Positions 6,576 through 14,854 of a stretch of DNA of 39,576 nt are shown in pieces. This DNA comes from a virus: positions 1 through 39,576 of the IMG/VR virus record IMGVR_UViG_3300031857_000497. One strand, given 5' to 3'. The notes beneath the pieces are model-generated. The model saw only the letters and a program-made list of their open reading frames with translations, searched no databases and was not told the origin of the DNA. How positions within the stretch are numbered: the stretch's first letter is position 1; each line of letters begins with the position of its first letter. The position numbers and the translations under genes were made by a program.

Positions 6576-7643
6576 ATGTCATACAAATTATTCTCTCTGA
6601 AAAATCTAATCTGGTTTTGTGCTATCGGATTAGCAGTATTTTCAGGTTACTACTCTGTTTACGGTATATCTAAATTATTTTCTGGTGGTTCTTGGTCAAT
6701 CGTGGGGATGGCCGGTATGCTAGAATTTTCTAAATTAGTGGTTATCACATTCCTACACGACCACTACAAAACTCTCAAAACTGCTTTCAAAATATATCTA
6801 ATGTCTTCCGCTGTTATTCTTATGATATTAACATCGGTTGGTGTTTATGGGTATCTTACCAATTCTTATCAAGAAACTGCAAAAGAAATATACGAAACAC
6901 AAAATAAAATTGCGTTGATTGATAAAAAGAAAGAAATCTTCCTTGAACAAAAATCACAAATAGATACTCTTGTAAAACAAAAGGGAGAGAGAATAACATC
7001 TTATGATCAATTACGATTGTCACAAGAAAATTCTCTTAATAACCAATTAACACAGAAGAAGGGCACAAAAGGTTTACAAAAAAATATCCAATCTGTTGAT
7101 AATTCTACTCAAACTCTAAATTCTGAAATCTCGGAACTAAATCAAAAATCTATTGGTTTATCTGATAGTGTTGCTAAATTAGAACAAGAAAAATTAGTTC
7201 TTGAAAATTCAACATTTACATCGGAGATAGGACCATTATTGTATTTGAGTAGATTAACCGGCGCACCTATGGACATCATTGTTAATTGGTTTATATTGAT
7301 ATTAGTTTCAGTATTTGATCCACTTGCAGTTAGTTTGGTAATTGCAGCAAATCATTTAAGACATAAGGAATTGGAAAAACAAATTCCTCCGAAAGATGAT
7401 AATTCTCCACCACAATCTAAAAAAGAAAAAGTTATTGAAGATGTTGTAGATGTTATATTACCATCCGAAGAAATAAAAATACAAGATGTTGTTGTTAAGA
7501 AAAAACAAAAATCAAAAAAAGAAAAAAAACCTTTGGAAGTTACGGAAGAAAATGTTATATTAGAACAAGATGAAATTGAAAGGGCATTCTATGAAGAAAA
7601 ACCTAAACCTGATTTTGGATATAGGAGAGGAATATCTTTGTAG
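6576..7643 (+). CDS. Multi-pass membrane protein with central coiled coil
   Basis: I do not recognise a named family. The 355 residues divide into hydrophobic helices at about 10-30, 41-59 and 71-94, a long polar coiled-coil segment at about 98-215 rich in Gln, Lys, Glu and Ser, another membrane helix at about 236-260, and a charged Lys/Glu-rich cytoplasmic-type tail. The layout resembles DUF4407-type membrane proteins (helices flanking a coiled coil), but I see no sequence signature. The ClpP-like protease gene follows after 36 bp. It could act in the host inner membrane during infection, for instance in exclusion or assembly; this is guesswork. Confidence 0.6.
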   Translation: MSYKLFSLKNLIWFCAIGLAVFSGYYSVYGISKLFSGGSWSIVGMAGMLEFSKLVVITFLHDHYKTLKTAFKIYLMSSAVILMILTSVGVYGYLTNSYQETAKEIYETQNKIALIDKKKEIFLEQKSQIDTLVKQKGERITSYDQLRLSQENSLNNQLTQKKGTKGLQKNIQSVDNSTQTLNSEISELNQKSIGLSDSVAKLEQEKLVLENSTFTSEIGPLLYLSRLTGAPMDIIVNWFILILVSVFDPLAVSLVIAANHLRHKELEKQIPPKDDNSPPQSKKEKVIEDVVDVILPSEEIKIQDVVVKKKQKSKKEKKPLEVTEENVILEQDEIERAFYEEKPKPDFGYRRGISL

Positions 7644-7679
7644 TAATGTCATTGTTGTATTTTAACCAGGAGTTCTGTT

Positions 7680-8339
7680 ATGAACGATTTTTATGATGGT
7701 GAAGAAGTTGCTGAACAAAATCAAGTAGACAATAAATCAAAAGAAAAAGAAAATGATATTCCAGTTCGTTGGAAAGAGGCAACAACTCAAATGGATTATG
7801 GAATTGATGTTGATGCATCTACTGTTTTGTTATTCGGTGAAATCATGGATGGTTCCTTGTATGACATTATTACTCGTATTCGTGCAATTCTTCATATGAG
7901 AAAAGATGAAAATAAAAATGATCCAATCAACTTGATTATCAATTCTGATGGTGGTTCTGTATATGAGGCACTTGGTATCATTGATTATATGCAAAGTCTT
8001 GATGTTAAAGTAAACACAATTTGTAGAGGTAGGGCAATGTCTGCTGCTGCTTTAATTCTTTGTGCAGGAACAGGAATGCGTCTTGCTTCTCAATACTCTA
8101 CAATTATGTTCCATGAAATTAGTTCTGATATTTACGGTAAATCATCCGATATGAAAGCTAATGTTCAACATATGGAAAAGTTAGAAGAAATACTTTTGGA
8201 AATACTTAAATCTAATTCAAACAAAGATATAGAATTTTGGAAAAATGTAACTATAAAAGATTATTACATTACACCGTCTGATGCATTAAATCTTGGAGTA
8301 ATAGATTCAATAATCCAACCAAAACATAAGAGAGGTTGA
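7680..8339 (+). CDS. ClpP-family serine protease
   Basis: This 219-residue protein is a ClpP/crotonase-fold peptidase. The triad can be read: S121 in GRAMSAAAL, H145 in MFHEIS and D194 in TIKDYYIT, with spacings of 24 and 49 residues, close to bacterial ClpP (25 and 49). The oxyanion-loop segment INSDGGSVYEAL is also typical. Bacterial ClpP forms a 14-mer served by AAA+ unfoldases; phage members may work as prohead proteases or subvert host proteolysis. No ClpX/ClpA partner or capsid gene is in the window, so either use is possible. Residues 1-40 are a charged extension. SD is CAGGAG; the next gene begins 1 bp after the stop. Confidence 0.85.
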   Translation: MNDFYDGEEVAEQNQVDNKSKEKENDIPVRWKEATTQMDYGIDVDASTVLLFGEIMDGSLYDIITRIRAILHMRKDENKNDPINLIINSDGGSVYEALGIIDYMQSLDVKVNTICRGRAMSAAALILCAGTGMRLASQYSTIMFHEISSDIYGKSSDMKANVQHMEKLEEILLEILKSNSNKDIEFWKNVTIKDYYITPSDALNLGVIDSIIQPKHKRG

Positions 8340-8340
8340 T

Positions 8341-8712
8341 ATGATATTAACCATAATTGTATTAACTATATGTTTGGGTATTTCTATTTTTGTTAATATA
8401 AATTTAACAAAAAAGTTTGAACAGTTAGATGAAATGGCACAAGAAAGTATTGATACACTTTTAGAAAACGAAAAGTTTTTAACGGAATTGCGAAACAGAA
8501 TACGGTCACAACAATCTTATTTAAGACAATTAGATAGGATTGGTTCGTTTGAGGCAGATGATGAAACTGGATATTTTTTCAAAGAAATGAAAGATATTAT
8601 GAATGATATTGCAGTTTACTTTGGTGAAAATCCAATCGAAGATGAAAAGAGAAGTATTTTAGAAAATAAAAAATCAGCAGATGTTTCATTTCAAAAGGAT
8701 TATCCGTTATGA
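8341..8712 (+). CDS. Small membrane-anchored coiled-coil protein
   Basis: The 123-residue product starts with a hydrophobic helix (about 2-22) and continues with an acidic helical region likely to form a coiled coil (about 23-65). No family is recognised. It is sandwiched between the ClpP-like gene (1-bp gap) and the sigma factor gene (4-bp ATGA overlap), so all three are probably translated together. It could be a membrane anchor or adaptor for its neighbours. Confidence 0.6.
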   Translation: MILTIIVLTICLGISIFVNINLTKKFEQLDEMAQESIDTLLENEKFLTELRNRIRSQQSYLRQLDRIGSFEADDETGYFFKEMKDIMNDIAVYFGENPIEDEKRSILENKKSADVSFQKDYPL

Positions 8713-9443
8713 AACAAAAACGTAGTCCCAAGAAACCAAATGTTTATTTTACACAAGAAACAGAAGATGCCATAGTATTGTATAATAAAATGGAAGATGA
8801 ATATGAGAGAAATTTAATATACACGAAAAAAATTCATCCGGCATTTTACAAACTTGCTGAAATTATGATACATAGATTTAAGTTCTATAACTTTGATGTA
8901 TCACATGAAGATGTTAAACATGAAGTTATTTCTTTTCTTCACGAAAAGATTACGAAGTATAAAGCTGAAAATGGTAAGGCATTTTCATATTTTTCTATTG
9001 TTGCTAAAAATTATCTAATTGCTGAGAATAACAAGAACTATTATCATTTCAAAAGAAGTCAAGATATTGGTGCAATAGATTTAGAACGTAACATTGTAAA
9101 TGAAAAAATTAGATTTGATTTGATAGAAGAACGAAAAGATTTTATAGATTTATTTGTCAATGTTGTTGAAAAACATTTACCATTGTTCTTTTCAAAACAA
9201 AGAGACATACAAGTTGCAGATACCATATTGTATTTGTTTAGAACTCGTGAAAATATAGAAAATTACAATAAAAAGGCAATATACATATTGGTTAGAGAAA
9301 GAACTGGAGTAAGTTCTCAATACATTACTAGTGTAATAAATAAGATAAAATCAATATATGTAAATTTATACAGAGAATATCAATCAGGAAAAAATATAGA
9401 AAAAATGTCTTGGTATGATATTCAACATATTATTAACAACTGA
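8709..9443 (+). CDS. 55: gp55-like late-transcription sigma factor
   Basis: The protein resembles the T4 gp55 family, which binds host RNA polymerase and recognises the short late promoter. Support: the pattern DEYERNLIYTKKIHPAFYKL (49-68), then DVSHEDVKHEVISFLHEKI (79-97) and AFSYFSIVAKNYLI (109-122), the region-2-like core with conserved aromatic residues. It is longer (244 residues) than T4 gp55 (185), with a C-terminal helical extension from about residue 170 that could be a DNA-binding module (VRERTGVSSQYITSVINK looks like a helix-turn-helix at about 197-214). It immediately precedes the tail gene block it presumably activates. T4-type late transcription also needs gp33 and gp45; neither is in this window. 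Confidence 0.8.
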   Translation: MKQKRSPKKPNVYFTQETEDAIVLYNKMEDEYERNLIYTKKIHPAFYKLAEIMIHRFKFYNFDVSHEDVKHEVISFLHEKITKYKAENGKAFSYFSIVAKNYLIAENNKNYYHFKRSQDIGAIDLERNIVNEKIRFDLIEERKDFIDLFVNVVEKHLPLFFSKQRDIQVADTILYLFRTRENIENYNKKAIYILVRERTGVSSQYITSVINKIKSIYVNLYREYQSGKNIEKMSWYDIQHIINN

Positions 9444-9454
9444 TATTTATAGTT

Positions 9455-9817
9455 ATGAAATTTGATGAAGAAATCTTTGGAAGTAAAAAATTTTCTGATT
9501 TGTTAAAAGATATTTACGATAATCAGAAGAAAAAGGATCGTCAGATAAATCTTTTGATTGCTGACTTAAAGCCCATGTTAAACAATATAAGTGATGCGGC
9601 AATACTAGTTCCTGCAATAAAAGATTTTATGGAGGTTTCGGTAAAAAATGATGAACATTTAGTGAAACTAGCAGCAGTTATACAACGGGCTATGGGTGAT
9701 AAAGGTGAAGAATCCTCCTCATTTTTGACTGATGAAGAAAAAGAAGCTCTATTAAAGGGTATACAAGAAATTCAAAACGATCAAGAGGAGAATGATAGTG
9801 AGCGGCCTACCGTTTAA
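9455..9817 (+). CDS. Hypothetical helical protein before spike gene
   Basis: Unrecognised 120-residue protein, predicted mostly helical, with a basic first third and an acidic C-terminus (SSSFLTDEEKEALLKGIQ onward). It lacks a clear SD and starts 11 bp after the sigma factor gene. TATTTATA (9444-9451) ends 3 bases before its ATG, too near to act as its promoter. It overlaps the central spike gene by 20 bp (from GTG 9798), suggesting coupling to baseplate-hub assembly. It could be a small hub or chaperone protein; not shown. Confidence 0.6.
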   Translation: MKFDEEIFGSKKFSDLLKDIYDNQKKKDRQINLLIADLKPMLNNISDAAILVPAIKDFMEVSVKNDEHLVKLAAVIQRAMGDKGEESSSFLTDEEKEALLKGIQEIQNDQEENDSERPTV

Positions 9818-11294
9818 TCCGCAAGTAACGATAATTGATGGGTTTCCTCGTGAGTGGTTTCCTGCTGAAGTATTGGATGTAGATTACGAAGGTCGTGATA
9901 AAACTGCACTATACACGGTATTATGTAGATTATTGGGTGCAATGGGACAAGGGCATAAAGATGTTATACGTGCTCGTGCATTTGATGCCAATATAAAAAA
10001 TATGCCAATTAGGGGAGAGGTTGTTATGCTTACAAAGGCACCATCCCCTTATGCCAGTGCAGGTGGTGTTTCACAAGAATACTACTATACAAATCCTGTT
10101 TCTGTTCAATCATCAATTCATCATAATGGTATTCCTGGAGTAACTTACTGGGTAGAAAGAACTTCACCTGGTAATCGTGTAAAAAGAAATGATGCAGAAG
10201 ATGGTATTCCACATTCAACTAATACAAAATTTGATACACCAACAACTATTGATCCAATTTTTGTAGAACGAAAAGACATTTATCCAATACAACCTTATTC
10301 CGGAGATATAATCCTCGAAGGTAGATGGGGGCAATCTATAAGATTTGGATCAACATTAGATGAAAGAAGAAAATATCCGCAAGTTCCAACTTGGAAAAAG
10401 GGGTTAGGTCAAATAGGTAATCCAATTTTGATAATTTCAAATGGAACAAATCCAGAATTAAAACCAAGAAACGAATTTATATTAGAAAATATAGATGAAG
10501 ATGATTCATCTATTTGGATGACATCTGGACAATATGTAAAATTTGAACCAGCATCCACATATACACCATCAATAACAGATAAAAGTATAAATCTTTTTAC
10601 TAAAAATGAATTTGGTGGAAATTCAGTTATGATTGCTTCTGATAGAATAATTTTTAATTCTCGTAAGCAAGAGCTAATTGGTTTCAGTAAAGAGGGTATT
10701 GGCTTTTCTTCTGAAAAGGGTATATCTCTTGACGGAAAACAAGTAGTTGAAATCGAATCAACACAAAAAATATCATTGGGCATAAATGCAATAGAACCGA
10801 TATTGTTGGGAAAAAGAACAATGACTTGGTTAAATGATTTATGCCAAATACTATTAAATGTTACAAGAGCAATTACACAACAAACACATCCAACTGGAAC
10901 AGGTCCTTCTGGTGTTCCAATAAACATATCTGATTTTTCAACGGCACATTCTGATTTAGTAGAGTTACAAAGTCAAATAGAAAAATTACCAAGTCAATTG
11001 GCATTCGTTAATGAAAAATCAGGTGGTCCATCAGAAAAAGAAGTTCAACAATCAAATGAAAAAATTCTACAAAGTCAATTTATTAAAGAAGGTGATAGTT
11101 CTAATTTGTTGGTAGACACAGGTGAAGGGGCTTTGGAAAACGATGATCCACTAACACTTCTTGCTGATATTGCTGATATTGAACAAGAAAAAATAAAACT
11201 AATAGATCAAATTTTAGGAGATATTGATCCAAAATTTGATTATGGAACTTCTCTTGTTGGCGGCGATGACGAAAATTCTGGAGGACCAGTGTAA
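9798..11294 (+). CDS. 5: Baseplate central spike / hub protein, gp5-like without lysozyme
   Basis: The N-terminal part holds an OB-fold-like region (IRGEVVMLTKAPSPYAS around residues 75-90) and the phrase GDIILEGRWGQSIRFGS (about 169-185), typical of gp5-type spike proteins in T4-related phages. It is followed by a repetitive beta segment (about 275-335, with NSRKQELIGFSKEGIGFSSE) that looks like a trimeric beta-helix needle, then a helical, Gln-rich tail. The muramidase domain found in T4 gp5 is not visible; wall cleavage may be left to the enzymes encoded downstream. GTG 9798 is preferred to ATG 9792 because GAGGAG (9785-9790) is 7 nt upstream of the GTG but only 1 nt from the ATG. The product is 498 residues. 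Confidence 0.7.
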   Translation: MSGLPFNPQVTIIDGFPREWFPAEVLDVDYEGRDKTALYTVLCRLLGAMGQGHKDVIRARAFDANIKNMPIRGEVVMLTKAPSPYASAGGVSQEYYYTNPVSVQSSIHHNGIPGVTYWVERTSPGNRVKRNDAEDGIPHSTNTKFDTPTTIDPIFVERKDIYPIQPYSGDIILEGRWGQSIRFGSTLDERRKYPQVPTWKKGLGQIGNPILIISNGTNPELKPRNEFILENIDEDDSSIWMTSGQYVKFEPASTYTPSITDKSINLFTKNEFGGNSVMIASDRIIFNSRKQELIGFSKEGIGFSSEKGISLDGKQVVEIESTQKISLGINAIEPILLGKRTMTWLNDLCQILLNVTRAITQQTHPTGTGPSGVPINISDFSTAHSDLVELQSQIEKLPSQLAFVNEKSGGPSEKEVQQSNEKILQSQFIKEGDSSNLLVDTGEGALENDDPLTLLADIADIEQEKIKLIDQILGDIDPKFDYGTSLVGGDDENSGGPV

Positions 11295-11296
11295 TT

Positions 11297-14200
11297 ATGG
11301 GAATATCATGGAATAAAAATTTAGTTAAATTTATACCAGGTTCTGCAACAACACCTGATAAATACGAACTTGAAGTTTTTCAAGGAGATACTATAAATCT
11401 TCTTGATTATGTTGTATTTGAACCAGGCGGAACAAAAAATGCTCTCAATACTTGGAAATTAAGTCTTGTTAATGCTGCACACTTTACTGATAACGGTCCA
11501 ACCGATCCTGGAGATTTATCACAATTTAACGATTCTTTTTATGATGATTCAGAAGTAACACAATATGCTTCAAAGTATGCTTTAGATTGGAATGCTGAAA
11601 TAAAACCAATACCATTATCAGTTCCATCAATTATCATAGATAAATTTGGAATACTGGAAACATCAAGTGCTGTATTTAGAGTTGCTAGTGAAATTGAAGT
11701 TTGGGTAAATTTTGGAAAAAAAGTACCAGGTGATTTAATTTTAGATCCACCATCGGATAAACCAACTGATGAAATCAAAAAATTAACAATTAAAATAAAA
11801 TCAAACTCATTATTGGGAGAAGGTGGATTATTAAATGGTGTGACTGGATCGATTGATTCTTTTGTTACCGATTCACTAAAATATGTAAGTAGTGCTTTAG
11901 TTGGTGTTGCTGGTTTCATCGGAGAAGGTGTTGCTTGGGGGATAAGTCAAGTTGAAGGTTTATATCCATCTGGATCTAAAGGTTATAGTGAAGAAGATGC
12001 GAGACAAAAATTAGAAGAAGAAAAAGATAGAGAGGCAAGTCTTTTTTCAACAGTAATTGGTTATCCATTTACTGCATTAGATTTCTTAACTAAGAAACAA
12101 AATGCAACTCTGATTAAATCCGGATTAAAGGCATTATCTAGTGCTGCAAAAATATATCAATTATATGCTCAAGGAAAATCTGCAATAGCAACTGGTAGAC
12201 TTCTTGCAAATTTAAGAACATTACTTGATTACGAAAAATTATCACCAGGATTACAAATAAAAGTTGCTAATTTTTTAGGAACTAGCCCAAAAACTATTAA
12301 ACGAATAATATGGGTTGTTAATAAGATAATAGAAATAGAAAAAATGGTAAGTGATGGTAACTACGATGCTTTACAGGAATATGTATTAAAAGAGGCAGAG
12401 AATGTAAAATCATTAGATGATTTACCCAAAGAATTAAGAGAATTTGCAACCGGTGAAGCATTTTCAGAATTGTCTCCAGGATCAGTTGTAACAAAAAAAT
12501 TACAAATTGTTGATAAAGACAATCTAAAACTTATAGTAGAAAATCCATCATATAGAAAAACAGAAGGTAATAATATAGTTTTGAATCAAATTATTATTAA
12601 ATCTATAAATAAAGAAGGGGATTTTATACCGATAAAGTCAATCTCTATTGGAAAAATAACATCTCCTGGATTTGTAGATGGATTTACCGCAAATGAATTA
12701 TTCTATGACTATAACACCAACAGAGATATTTGCACCATTACAATACCAAATACTTATGGATCAGAAACTGGTGCAGATCCAATATCATCTGGATTGTTTC
12801 CAAATGGTAGTATGGAACTTAAAATAAATCTAGATAACACAAAATATCAACAACAATATGAGGGAACTGACCCAATAAGGTCTGGTGTAATTCCATTTCA
12901 AATAGATTACAAATTTATTGGTAATAGTATACCAAGATTAGTTTATAGAAAATTCAATGCCGCTACAAAAATTTATGAAGAAGTTAGTGAGGAATTGCCA
13001 CATATTTTAGACAGAGGTGAAGAAGTAACTGAAACAGTTTCATATGATAATGTAATTCCTGGTTCTTGGGCGGAACAAAATTTTGGTCAAAATCCAATTA
13101 CATTAGAACAAGGTTTTGATATTGCAAAAAATGGATTGGCAGTTTACAACTTATACAAGAAGAAACAATTTTTATCTATATTTGATGCAGTAGATTTCAA
13201 AAATTTACCAGCTCCTGTTCAAACATTTATTTTTAGCACAGCTGCACTAATAGGAATAGATGAATCCGAAATAATTAGATATTATGAAGTTTTAAGTGGT
13301 GCAAAGAACTTATATGAATTATCAACAAAAGGATTTCAACATTACAATTCACTTCCACCAGAATTAAAGGCAAAAATCTCAAAACAATTAGGTGTTAGTG
13401 AGGAAGTATTGGGTGATGTAATTCCCATTGCTGGCGATATTACCGATTTAATAAGTGGAAAGAGGTTTAATGGACCTGGTGAGAAAGAAAAATTTGCTGA
13501 AGGTTTATTCGATAAAGTAGGTCAAAGTTTGCTCAATAAATGGGGACCAAATGCGGAAGTTTGGGAGAACTATAATGCATATGACAAGAAAACTGGAAAA
13601 GTAACTCCAGGCGGTGGAACCCTTGATCCAAAAATGAAACAAACTATTGCACTTTCAATGGGATTTACTAACATAAAAGCTGCACCACAACCTTACAAAA
13701 AGGATCCTGTAACTGGTAAGGACATAACACATACAGAAGTAAATGGTCTTGCTATAGTAAAATGTGGAATTGCTATAGATAAAGCATTAAAATTCAAAGA
13801 ATCACTTGCAAAAGGAATAAGTGTTAAAAATAGATTATTGCAAAAATATGAACAAGTGAAAAATTCACCGGATATACTTCAAGATGAGGCATTACTTACT
13901 GGAGTATATGATGAATTGGTAGATACTAGAGAAGACTTTGAAAAAGAAGATTTCTTCAAAGACATATATGATTCTGCAAAAGAATTGACAGAGGATCCTT
14001 ATGCTGATTTATTAGATTCAGCGGCCTCACTACCTCCTGGAGTTCCAGGTGCTGGTGATCCGAATTGGAGACAAAAATACAATGTTGAAGACAAATATGT
14101 AGTTGAAGATTCAACAGGAGCGCCTCCAAGTGGTGTAAAGGGTGTATTGCAATATGGAACATACATAATATACACTCACCCATGGATAGAAGATATTGGA

Positions 14201-14854
14201 CAAAATCCTGAAACAGGATTACCCGTATTTAAGGGAACGCCACCGTCTGGATTTATATTCAAACATTCTGATACAAATTGGGTAGTTGAAGGTGATCCAA
14301 ATGTAAGTGAATCACAAAGAAAAACTCTTGGATTGACAAAAGAATTGAAATACAGATATGCTTTTGCCAGTGGAGATTTTAATTTATTAGAACCTTTTAG
14401 GGTAACAAAATATCTTCGTGGTCTTGCAAGGATAGGTGTATACAATTCAAGCGGTAAAAGTTTCAATGAAAAATACTTTACACCTACATCCATATTGATT
14501 GAAAAAATTAAGAAAGAAAATCCAAACTACCCAACAAAACAACAAAGACCTATTTATATTGGTGATGAACTTGTACCACTTGCTGTAACAAATAAAACAA
14601 CTGTTCCAGGAGGTGCAACATTTGATAAAGATGGAAAACAGATTGCCAATGCGGATGCATTTACCAATATAGAAGAAATAAGAAAGGCTGAAACACGAAT
14701 AACACCGGTAGGTACACCACTTGGTCTTGAAGGTTCAAAGACTGATGGTGCAAATGTATCAACTACAAAAACACCATTAAAATTTGGCGAAGGTGGTATA
14801 ACATACACTCCTTTACCAGTTCCAACAATTAAAATATCATTGGAGATAGGTTAA
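11297..14854 (+). CDS. Very large tail protein with internal helical repeats, unknown
   Basis: No family is recognised for this 1185-residue protein. It begins with a beta-rich part (1-170), a glycine/alanine-rich hydrophobic stretch (about 195-225, SALVGVAGFIGEGVAWGIS) that could insert in or cross a membrane, then helical regions. A helical unit recurs: YQLYAQGK plus LSPGLQIKVANFLG (about 286-330), YNLYKKKQ plus LPAPVQTFIFSTAALIG (about 615-655), and LPPELKAKISKQLGVS (about 685-702). A beta-rich segment lies between (about 400-580) and a Pro/Gly-rich C-terminal part follows. It is placed between the spike and two enzyme genes, 2 bp after the former and with a 1-nt gap to the next gene. It may be a hub or tape-associated component; that is inference. 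Confidence 0.65.
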   Translation: MGISWNKNLVKFIPGSATTPDKYELEVFQGDTINLLDYVVFEPGGTKNALNTWKLSLVNAAHFTDNGPTDPGDLSQFNDSFYDDSEVTQYASKYALDWNAEIKPIPLSVPSIIIDKFGILETSSAVFRVASEIEVWVNFGKKVPGDLILDPPSDKPTDEIKKLTIKIKSNSLLGEGGLLNGVTGSIDSFVTDSLKYVSSALVGVAGFIGEGVAWGISQVEGLYPSGSKGYSEEDARQKLEEEKDREASLFSTVIGYPFTALDFLTKKQNATLIKSGLKALSSAAKIYQLYAQGKSAIATGRLLANLRTLLDYEKLSPGLQIKVANFLGTSPKTIKRIIWVVNKIIEIEKMVSDGNYDALQEYVLKEAENVKSLDDLPKELREFATGEAFSELSPGSVVTKKLQIVDKDNLKLIVENPSYRKTEGNNIVLNQIIIKSINKEGDFIPIKSISIGKITSPGFVDGFTANELFYDYNTNRDICTITIPNTYGSETGADPISSGLFPNGSMELKINLDNTKYQQQYEGTDPIRSGVIPFQIDYKFIGNSIPRLVYRKFNAATKIYEEVSEELPHILDRGEEVTETVSYDNVIPGSWAEQNFGQNPITLEQGFDIAKNGLAVYNLYKKKQFLSIFDAVDFKNLPAPVQTFIFSTAALIGIDESEIIRYYEVLSGAKNLYELSTKGFQHYNSLPPELKAKISKQLGVSEEVLGDVIPIAGDITDLISGKRFNGPGEKEKFAEGLFDKVGQSLLNKWGPNAEVWENYNAYDKKTGKVTPGGGTLDPKMKQTIALSMGFTNIKAAPQPYKKDPVTGKDITHTEVNGLAIVKCGIAIDKALKFKESLAKGISVKNRLLQKYEQVKNSPDILQDEALLTGVYDELVDTREDFEKEDFFKDIYDSAKELTEDPYADLLDSAASLPPGVPGAGDPNWRQKYNVEDKYVVEDSTGAPPSGVKGVLQYGTYIIYTHPWIEDIGQNPETGLPVFKGTPPSGFIFKHSDTNWVVEGDPNVSESQRKTLGLTKELKYRYAFASGDFNLLEPFRVTKYLRGLARIGVYNSSGKSFNEKYFTPTSILIEKIKKENPNYPTKQQRPIYIGDELVPLAVTNKTTVPGGATFDKDGKQIANADAFTNIEEIRKAETRITPVGTPLGLEGSKTDGANVSTTKTPLKFGEGGITYTPLPVPTIKISLEIG

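Noticed and set aside
9444-9451. TATTTATA as promoter of the gene at 9455
   Set aside because: It ends 3 nt before the ATG, unlike the 38-48 nt spacing of the others; probably a chance match.
10409-10927. Minus-strand open frame of 172 codons opposite the spike gene
   Set aside because: Fully antisense to a well-supported gene; its composition follows the codon pattern of the + strand and it has no family motif.
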